Assembly (NCBI RefSeq): GCF_017347085.1 | Contig: NZ_JADPSA010000022.1 | Coordinates: 265,760 to 329,759 of the forward strand | Direction of reading: 5' to 3' | Origin: Nesterenkonia sp. E16_10 | GTDB taxonomy: Bacteria > Actinomycetota > Actinomycetes > Actinomycetales > Micrococcaceae | DNA: 64,000 bases | In this document: positions 58,467 to 64,000 of the stretch, in pieces | How the letters are laid out: every line of letters starts with the position of its first letter | Position numbering within the stretch: the first letter of the stretch is position 1 | The notes under the pieces: generated by a model | Seen by the model: the letters and a program-made list of their open reading frames with translations, nothing else | Databases searched by the model: none | What the model was told of the DNA's origin: nothing | Translations under genes and position numbers: made by a program

Positions 58467-59980
58467 GTGACATTATGACTCCTCCTGCCGTGCGGATGCG
58501 CAGCATCGTCAAGAAATTCGGTCCGGTAGAGGTACTCAAGTCAGTAAATTTCGAGATTCGTCATGGCGAGGTACATGCGCTAGCAGGAGAGAACGGCGCC
58601 GGTAAATCCACCCTGATGAAGGTACTCCAAGGTGTCCACCAAATCACCGACGGTGAGATAGAGGTCGGCGGGGAGTTGGCGATGATCCGGGATACCCAAG
58701 ATGCCGAGAATTACGGAATCGGCATGGTGTTTCAAGAATTTAGCCTGGTGCCGTCAATGACCGTGGCGCAGAATATCTTCCTGAATCGGGAGCTCCGCGG
58801 AAAGTTCGGGTTTGTCAGTGATCGTCTTGCTGAGAAGGAAGCTGAACGGATCTTTCAACGCATGGGCGTCAGCGTGGACCCGAGTGCTGAGGTCAGGAAC
58901 CTGGGAACCGGGTACTGGCAATTAGTCGAGATCGCCAAAGCGCTGGCCAAGAACGCCAAGGTTCTAGTGATGGACGAACCCACTGCCAGCCTGGCCAAGC
59001 ACGAGGTCGATCACCTATTTGCTTTAATCGAAACCTTGACTGCTCAGGGTATCGCAATCGTGTACATCTCCCATCGAATGGATGAAATCCGCCGAGTAGC
59101 GGACCGCATCACGGTATTGCGAGATGGACGGGTCGCAATGGTTGAGAAGGTGTCGGAAGTGGATTCCGCACAAATTATCGAAGCCATCATCGGACGTGGT
59201 CTAGGAAGTCAGCTCGTCTACCAAGATCGGGAACGCGACTACGATGCGCCCATTCTATTGCAGGTGGACCACCTCTCCAGTGGGAGTGGCCTCAGTGACG
59301 TGAGCCTAGAAACCCGCGCTGGCGAGATCGTGGGGTTAGCGGGCCTTATGGGAAGCGGGCGAACCGAACTAGCCCGTGTACTCGGGGGAATCGACCGAAG
59401 CACTAGCGGAACGGTACGCATCTCCGGCCGCGAGGTGGGTTTCAGCAATCCTAGCCAGGCTCATAAAGAGGGGGTTGCGTTGATACCTGAAGACCGGAGA
59501 GAACAAGGATTAGTGCTGCAGCATTCGGTGACAGATAATCTGACGCTGCCGATGATGCACGAACTCATGAGCGGCCCGCTCCTCAGCCCGCGAAAGACTC
59601 GCCGAATGACAGACCAGCTAGTGCACGACTACGAAATCAAAGTCAGCGACGTCGACGCACCGATCAGTCAGCTCTCCGGCGGGAACCAGCAGAAGGTTGT
59701 CATCGCCAAGTGGATGAACACAAAGCCGCGGGTTCTCGTCATGGACGAACCGACCTCCGGAGTCGACATCGGGACCAAGACGGAGATTCTAGAGATGGTC
59801 CGAACATATGCCGGCGAAGGCAACGCCGTCATATTTATATCTTCCGAGCTGCCCGAACTGCTGGCGGTTTCGGACAGAGTTGTCATCCTGCGGGACGGTC
59901 AGACCTTCCGAACCCTCGAGCGGTCCGAGATCGAGGGCGAAGAGCAGCTCCAGCTCATTATCCAAGGAGAAGCAGCATGA
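58463..59980 (+). CDS. Sugar ABC transporter ATP-binding protein (RbsA/MglA-like)
   Basis: A 505-residue tandem ATPase. The first domain has Walker A GENGAGKST and DEPTASLAKHEV; its signature is weak (NLGTGYWQLVEIAKAL). The second domain has a degenerate Walker A-like GLMGSGRTE, a canonical LSGGNQQKVVIAKWM and DEPTSGVDIGTK. This asymmetry is normal for the family. ATG 58463 overlaps the oxidoreductase stop. Confidence 0.95.
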   Translation: MSDIMTPPAVRMRSIVKKFGPVEVLKSVNFEIRHGEVHALAGENGAGKSTLMKVLQGVHQITDGEIEVGGELAMIRDTQDAENYGIGMVFQEFSLVPSMTVAQNIFLNRELRGKFGFVSDRLAEKEAERIFQRMGVSVDPSAEVRNLGTGYWQLVEIAKALAKNAKVLVMDEPTASLAKHEVDHLFALIETLTAQGIAIVYISHRMDEIRRVADRITVLRDGRVAMVEKVSEVDSAQIIEAIIGRGLGSQLVYQDRERDYDAPILLQVDHLSSGSGLSDVSLETRAGEIVGLAGLMGSGRTELARVLGGIDRSTSGTVRISGREVGFSNPSQAHKEGVALIPEDRREQGLVLQHSVTDNLTLPMMHELMSGPLLSPRKTRRMTDQLVHDYEIKVSDVDAPISQLSGGNQQKVVIAKWMNTKPRVLVMDEPTSGVDIGTKTEILEMVRTYAGEGNAVIFISSELPELLAVSDRVVILRDGQTFRTLERSEIEGEEQLQLIIQGEAA

Positions 59981-60948
59981 GTACCCAGAGCGCAGAGAGG
60001 GAATCATCCGCTCTCCACAAGTTTCTTTCCCGCCTCGACTGGCGGAGCAACATCATCTATATCGCGTTCATCATCGTCTTCATTCTGTTCGCTGTCACGC
60101 TAGGCGACAACGGTTTCCTCAGCGTGGGAAACACCCTCAATATCATCCGTCAGACTGCCACCATTTCAGTGATGGCAGTGGCGATGACCTTCGTGATCGC
60201 CAACGCTCAAATCGACCTCAGCGTCGGTTCTGTGGCCGGACTATCTTCCGTAGTCACCGCCATGACAATAATGAACTACGGTCTCATTCCCGGCATTCTC
60301 GCGGGTCTACTGGCCGGTGCGATCATCGGTGCTATCAACGGCGGCCTAGTCGCCGTGCTGAGAATCCCATCCTTTCTCGTGACACTGGGCATGCTCGGAC
60401 TAGCAGCAGGGTTGGCACAGTGGATAACGAACTCCGCACCGCAACCGATCACCAACCAGACTTACGTGCTGCTCTTCGGTGGCGGCGACTTTGGGCCGAT
60501 ACCCGGGCTTTTCATATGGACCTGCATGGCGGTCGGGATCGGCTGGATCGTGATGAATCGGACTCGGTATGGACGACAAGTCCAGGCCACTGGCGGAAAC
60601 AGAACGGCAGCCGAGTACACCGGTATCCGAACAGCGAGGACTACCTTCTCCGTTCTCCTCATCTCCGGCATCGCGGCGGGCCTGGCCGGAATGTTGTACG
60701 CCGGGCGGCTTCAGTCGGGGCGCTTCCAATGGGGTCAGGGAGATGAACTGACTGTGATTGCCGCCGTCATTCTTGGAGGAACGAGTCTCTTCGGGGGTCG
60801 TGGCGCAATAATCGGAACCCTCTTCGGATCACTCTTTATGGGGCTCATCAACAACGGTCTGATCCTGGCCGGTCTCGAGAGCTCCCAGCAGCAAGTGGTC
60901 CGCGGTGCCATCATTATTGCGGCAGTAGCACTGTCCAGAAAGAAGTGA
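59977..60948 (+). CDS. Sugar ABC transporter permease (RbsC-like)
   Basis: A 323-residue permease with eight or more helices. ATG 59977 (MSTQSAERESSALHKFLSRL) follows AAGGAG and overlaps the ATPase stop. MTFVIANAQIDLSVGSVAGLSSVVTAMT and the EAA-like GGNRTAAEYTGIRTARTTFSVLLISG loop are RbsC hallmarks; AVILGGTSLFGGRGAIIGTLFG is the C-terminal signature. It completes the importer with the RbsB-like receptor. Confidence 0.93.
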   Translation: MSTQSAERESSALHKFLSRLDWRSNIIYIAFIIVFILFAVTLGDNGFLSVGNTLNIIRQTATISVMAVAMTFVIANAQIDLSVGSVAGLSSVVTAMTIMNYGLIPGILAGLLAGAIIGAINGGLVAVLRIPSFLVTLGMLGLAAGLAQWITNSAPQPITNQTYVLLFGGGDFGPIPGLFIWTCMAVGIGWIVMNRTRYGRQVQATGGNRTAAEYTGIRTARTTFSVLLISGIAAGLAGMLYAGRLQSGRFQWGQGDELTVIAAVILGGTSLFGGRGAIIGTLFGSLFMGLINNGLILAGLESSQQQVVRGAIIIAAVALSRKK

Positions 60949-60950
60949 GG

Positions 60951-61142
60951 ATGAACACTCTAGGTAGTGGGACCACCGGCATTGGATACATGAGGCAGTT
61001 CCATACCCATGGCGATCGAGTCTTGGGAGGGCGTGTCCAGGCTATTGCCGGGCGCGCCTCCCGACACAGGCGTTCGGTAGCCGGGGAACTCCAACCCCGC
61101 CAAGTCATGGACTCGTCCGAGCTAATCCTGAGCACACCATGA
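60951..61142 (+). pseudogene. Truncated Gfo/Idh/MocA N-terminal fragment at the island junction
   Basis: A 63-codon ORF starting MNTLGSGTTGIGYMRQFHTHGDRV. It resembles the first Rossmann segment of a Gfo/Idh/MocA enzyme: a degraded glycine-rich loop with IGYMRQFHTHG, then VQAIAGRASRH, and a terminal LILSTP like the VDLIDICTP strand. It ends 61140-61142 overlapping the ATG of the complete oxidoreductase. It is less GC-rich than what follows. It could still be translated as a leader peptide coupling to the next gene. Confidence 0.6.
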
Positions 61143-62392
61143 TGGCTGAAGGAGAGAAGCCACGTCTGGGCGTGGCCATGATCGGACACGCCTTCATGGG
61201 CCGGGTCCACTCGCAGGCCTGGCGGTCCGCCGCACGGTACTTCGACCTTCCGATGGAACCGCGGATGCGTGTCCTGGTCGGTCGCGACGCGCAACGGAGC
61301 AAACAGGCCGCTCAGCGGCTGGGCTGGGTCGAATCCGCCACCGACTGGCGTCGGGTGCTCGAGCGCAAGGATGTGGATCTGATCGACATCTGCACCCCGG
61401 GTGATACCCACGCGGAGATCGCCGAAGCGGCGCTGGCGGCGGGCAAGCACGTGCTGGTGGAGAAGCCGATGGCCAACTCGGTGCCCGAGGCGCAGCGGAT
61501 GAACGACGCCGCCCATCGAGCAAGAGCCCACGGTATCCACGCCATGGTCGGCTTCACCTACCGGCGAGTGCCAGCGCTGAAGCTGGCCAGGGAGCTGATC
61601 GCTGAAGGCCGGATCGGCGAAGTGCGCCAGGTGCGGGCCCAGTACCTGCAGGACTGGCTCGGTGATGAGTCCGCCCCGCTGTCCTGGCGGTTGGACAAGA
61701 CCCGCGCCGGCTCAGGGGCGTTGGGAGACATCGGGGCCCATATCGTGGACCTGACCTGTTTCCTCACCGGTGAGCGCTTCGCCGGGGTCTCCGGGATGCT
61801 CGACACCATCGTCGCGGAACGCCCGTTGGCTGCTGCAGTGGGTGTCGCCGCAGGTGGGATCGGCGGCAGCGAGGGTGAACTCGGCGGTGGGTTGGGCAGC
61901 CCGGCGGAGGCCTCCGGAACCGTCGGGCGGGGCCCGGTCACAGTGGACGATGCCGCCCTGGTCACCGCCCGGCTCAGCTCGGGGGCCCCGGTGATCCTGG
62001 AAGCATCTCGGTTCGCCTGGGGTCGCAAGAACGCGCTGCGGATCGAGGTTTCCGGATCTCGGGGCGCGGTCAGCTTCGACTTCGAGGACATGAATGTCCT
62101 GCACTACTACGATGCGACCCAGCCAGCGAGGACCGCCGGGTTCACCCGGATCCTCGCCACGGAACCGGAGCACCCCTATCTCGAGGCCTGGTGGCCACCC
62201 GGCCACGGGCTGGGCTACGAGCATGGATTCACCCACCAGGTGGTGGATCTGGTGCGCGGGATCGCCGCCGGGGAGGATCCGCGGCCCTCGTTCGAGGACG
62301 GCCTCCACGTGCAGCGGGTGCTGGAGGCGATCGAGCGCTCCAGCGGCGCCGCGCATCAATGGACCGAGATCCACGATCAGGAACGGAGATGA
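61139..62392 (+). CDS. Gfo/Idh/MocA-family oxidoreductase (chromosomal copy)
   Basis: A 417-residue NAD(P)-dependent oxidoreductase, [28 protein letters not shown].... The nucleotide loop is [10 protein letters not shown] with His in place of a Gly, and the catalytic Lys is in [38 protein letters not shown] parallels the island enzyme. A Gly-rich insert (about residues 234-264) is specific to this copy. Codon GC is clearly higher than in the genes just upstream. It overlaps the TIM-barrel gene downstream by four bases. Confidence 0.92.
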   Translation: MMAEGEKPRLGVAMIGHAFMGRVHSQAWRSAARYFDLPMEPRMRVLVGRDAQRSKQAAQRLGWVESATDWRRVLERKDVDLIDICTPGDTHAEIAEAALAAGKHVLVEKPMANSVPEAQRMNDAAHRARAHGIHAMVGFTYRRVPALKLARELIAEGRIGEVRQVRAQYLQDWLGDESAPLSWRLDKTRAGSGALGDIGAHIVDLTCFLTGERFAGVSGMLDTIVAERPLAAAVGVAAGGIGGSEGELGGGLGSPAEASGTVGRGPVTVDDAALVTARLSSGAPVILEASRFAWGRKNALRIEVSGSRGAVSFDFEDMNVLHYYDATQPARTAGFTRILATEPEHPYLEAWWPPGHGLGYEHGFTHQVVDLVRGIAAGEDPRPSFEDGLHVQRVLEAIERSSGAAHQWTEIHDQERR

Positions 62393-63402
62393 AGACCATG
62401 GCACGACCAGTCACGCTGTTCACCGGGCAATGGGCGGACCTGCCCTTCGAGGAGGTCGCCCGGCTTGCGGGGGAATGGGGCTATGACGGCCTGGAGATCG
62501 CCTGCTGGGGGGATCATCTCGACCCGCGACGAGCGGCCGAGGACGATGCCTATGTGAAGAATCGCTTGGACATCTTGGAGAAGAACGGGCTGCAGGTCTT
62601 CACCATCGCCAATCACCTTCGCGGCCAGGCTGTCTGCGACGACCCGATCGACGCGCGGCATCGCGACATCCTGCCCGATCACATCTGGGGCGACGGGGAT
62701 CCCGAGGGGGTGCGTCAGCGGGCGGCCGAGGAGATGAAGTTCACCGCGCGGGCCGCGGCCCGGCTGGGGGTCAAGACGGTGACCGGGTTCACCGGGTCCG
62801 CCATCTGGAAGTACGTGGCGATGTTCCCTCCGGTCTCCGAGGAGCTGGTCGAGGCGGGCTACCGGGATTTCGCCGACCGATGGAACCCGATCCTCGACGT
62901 CTTCGATGAGGTGGGGGTCCGGTTCGCCCACGAGGTCCACCCTTCGGAGATCGCCTATGACTACTGGACGACCCAGCGGGCGCTGGAGGCCATCGGGCAC
63001 CGGCAGGCGTTCGGCCTGAACTGGGATCCCTCCCATATGGTCTGGCAGGACCTGGATTCGGTGGCGTTCCTCTGGGACTACCAGGACCGGATCTATCACG
63101 TGCACTGCAAGGATACGAAGAAGCGGCTCAATGGGCGCAACGGCCGACTGTCCTCGCATCTGGCCTGGGCTGATCCGCGGCGCGGCTGGGACTTCATCTC
63201 CACCGGCCGCGGGGACGTGCCCTGGGAGGATGCCTTCCGGATGCTCAACGCGATCGGTTATACCGGTCCGCTCTCGGTGGAGTGGGAGGACGCCGGCATG
63301 GACCGGCTGATCGGGGCGCCCCAGGCCCTGGAGTTTGTTCGGGCCAATGCGTTTGAACCCTCGGACGCCGCCTTCGATGCGGCGTTCTCCTCCCCGTCCT
63401 GA
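62389..63402 (+). CDS. Sugar phosphate isomerase/epimerase-like TIM-barrel protein (chromosomal copy)
   Basis: A 337-residue xylose-isomerase-like TIM-barrel enzyme. It starts [45 protein letters not shown]; the metal-site residues include Glu in GLEIAC, Glu/His in [15 protein letters not shown], Asp/His in [10 protein letters not shown] and Glu in [23 protein letters not shown] is also conserved. ATG 62389 overlaps the oxidoreductase stop; ATG 62398 is an alternative start. It is longer than the island's 277-residue relative and probably not a recent duplicate. Confidence 0.9.
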   Translation: MKTMARPVTLFTGQWADLPFEEVARLAGEWGYDGLEIACWGDHLDPRRAAEDDAYVKNRLDILEKNGLQVFTIANHLRGQAVCDDPIDARHRDILPDHIWGDGDPEGVRQRAAEEMKFTARAAARLGVKTVTGFTGSAIWKYVAMFPPVSEELVEAGYRDFADRWNPILDVFDEVGVRFAHEVHPSEIAYDYWTTQRALEAIGHRQAFGLNWDPSHMVWQDLDSVAFLWDYQDRIYHVHCKDTKKRLNGRNGRLSSHLAWADPRRGWDFISTGRGDVPWEDAFRMLNAIGYTGPLSVEWEDAGMDRLIGAPQALEFVRANAFEPSDAAFDAAFSSPS

Positions 63403-63436
63403 AACTGGCCTGAGGCGTGGAGCAGGACACGCAGCG

Positions 63437-63491
63437 GGGCCCGATCCTGACACCTGGCGCCTTGCATCCGTCAGGTTTCAGGATCGGGCCC
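63437..63491. terminator. Bidirectional hairpin terminator between convergent genes
   Basis: A perfect 14-pair stem (63437-63450 with 63478-63491, GGGCCCGATCCTGA and complement) with a further inner stem ACCTG/CAGGT. It lies 34 bases after the TIM-barrel stop and 38 before the end of the opposite-strand surface-protein gene, so it can serve both. Confidence 0.75.
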
Positions 63492-63528
63492 GCTCGCGTT
63501 CTGGGCCTGGTTCAGGTCCGGGGACCGC

Positions 63529-64000
63529 CTACTCGCTGGATTCAGAGCGCTGGTGCCTGATGATCAGCAGCGCAGCACCGCCCAGGAGCAGGAGCGCACT
63601 GAGCCCGACCAGCACGCCGGTCAGTCCGCTCGGTCCGGTGGCGGGGAGATCCGAGCGGCCGGCGGCCGATTCGGCATCGTCGGCATCTGCTCCGGTCGGG
63701 GCCGCAGACTCGGTGGAATCCTCGTCTGAGGCGTCAGGTCCCGTGGGGGAATCAGAATCTGTGACGGAATCTGGCCCGCCGGGAGACTCGGTGGGCGTTG
63801 CCGAGGGTGAGTCTGATTCGTTCGGCGTTGGAGTCGTGGTCGGGGAGGGTGATTCAGACTCGGGCGGCGTTGGAGTCGTGGTCGGCGAGGGCGATTCAGA
63901 CTCGGTTGGCGTTGGAGTCGTGGTCGGCGAAGGCGACTCCGACTCAGTATCCGCCGGAGGAGCAGTCGGGGACTCAGTATCCGCCGGAGGAGCAGTCGGG
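63529..64000 (-). CDS. LPXTG-anchored surface protein, C-terminal part
   Basis: Read on the minus strand from the window edge, the protein has Ser/Thr/Pro/Glu tandem repeats (PTAPPADTES and ESESPSPTTTPTP units), an acidic Ser/Asp/Ala stretch, then the sortase motif LPATG followed by a hydrophobic helix (LTGVLVGLSALLLLGGAALLI) and a basic tail RHQRSESSE. This is the standard sortase-anchored end. The N-terminal functional domain is outside the window, so its role is unknown. Confidence 0.9.
   Translation of the reverse strand, partial: PTAPPADTESPTAPPADTESESPSPTTTPTPTESESPSPTTTPTPPESESPSPTTTPTPNESDSPSATPTESPGGPDSVTDSDSPTGPDASDEDSTESAAPTGADADDAESAAGRSDLPATGPSGLTGVLVGLSALLLLGGAALLIIRHQRSESSE
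63809..64000. repeat. Tandem repeats encoding the wall-spanning stalk
   Basis: Three 42-base units (63809-63850, 63851-63892, 63893-63934) encode a 14-residue ESESPSPTTTPTP-type repeat. Two identical 30-base units (63941-63970 and 63971-64000) encode PTAPPADTES and run off the window. Units are in-frame, so slippage changes stalk length only. Confidence 0.85.

Noticed and set aside
63809..64000. Tandem repeats as a CRISPR array
   Set aside because: Units are contiguous, differ slightly, are multiples of three and encode a Thr/Pro/Ser stalk before an LPXTG motif; there are no unique spacers or cas genes.

Overview
The window is chromosomal DNA from a high-GC Gram-positive bacterium. GC-rich codon use, frequent GTG starts, Asp23-type proteins, a MoeZ-like ThiF-rhodanese, an LPXTG surface protein and many leaderless promoters (TANNNT, six bases, then ATG or GTG) all point to an actinobacterium, probably order Micrococcales. 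A Micrococcaceae member such as Nesterenkonia would fit, but that is a guess. Genes are densely packed and no gene-free stretch exceeds 300 bases, apart from a degenerate insertion sequence at about 52.5-53.7 kb.

Layout. 1-3.6 kb: cytochrome bd oxidase operon cydA-cydB-cydD (minus strand, cydD cut by the window edge) behind a tandem palindromic operator. 3.8-9.8 kb: a MacB/FtsX-type ABC exporter, its probable LuxR-type two-component system and a small membrane protein. 10-12.1 kb: a membrane alpha/beta hydrolase and a universal stress protein. 12.2-15.4 kb: tripartite tricarboxylate transporter tctCBA with a CRP/GlxR-like site. 15.5-19.4 kb: a minus-strand operon of PfkB kinase, HAD phosphatase, glycerophosphodiesterase and an AbrB-type membrane protein split into two genes. 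19.4-23.2 kb: thiamine thiazole operon thiO-thiS-thiG-thiF, with tRNA-Gly three bases upstream of thiO. 23.4-25.3 kb: ECF sigma factor with three Asp23-like genes. 25.4-28.4 kb: nitroreductase, PfpI-like protein, thiE, and a LysR-like effector domain without HTH.

28.4-30.9 kb: a three-gene heme-dependent N-demethylase/dimethylamine monooxygenase operon. 31-36.5 kb: TRAP transporter with nitrilase-type amidohydrolase, HpaI-type aldolase and a divergent FCD GntR regulator. 36.5-40 kb: APH-type kinase, class III PLP enzyme and GntR/UTRA regulator, resembling hydroxylysine-kinase/phospho-lyase systems. 40-44.2 kb: dienelactone hydrolase and an ABC sugar or glycerol-phosphate importer lacking its own ATPase. 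44.4-52 kb: an eight-gene Mrp/Mbh-like antiporter operon with three proton-channel subunits, one of which has lost the key TM5 glutamate.

52.5-53.7 kb: a decayed IS3-family element. 53.8-61.1 kb: a visibly lower-GC island carrying a ROK regulator, sugar isomerase-like protein, RbsB/RbsA/RbsC-type ABC importer and Gfo/Idh/MocA oxidoreductase. It ends abruptly at about 61.14 kb in a truncated oxidoreductase fused by an ATGA overlap to a native high-GC oxidoreductase plus TIM-barrel isomerase pair. 63.5-64 kb: the C-terminus of an LPXTG surface protein with tandem Thr/Pro/Ser repeats. The strongest leads are the three-channel Mrp-like complex, the tRNA-Gly/glycine-oxidase junction, and the island with its chimeric right boundary.
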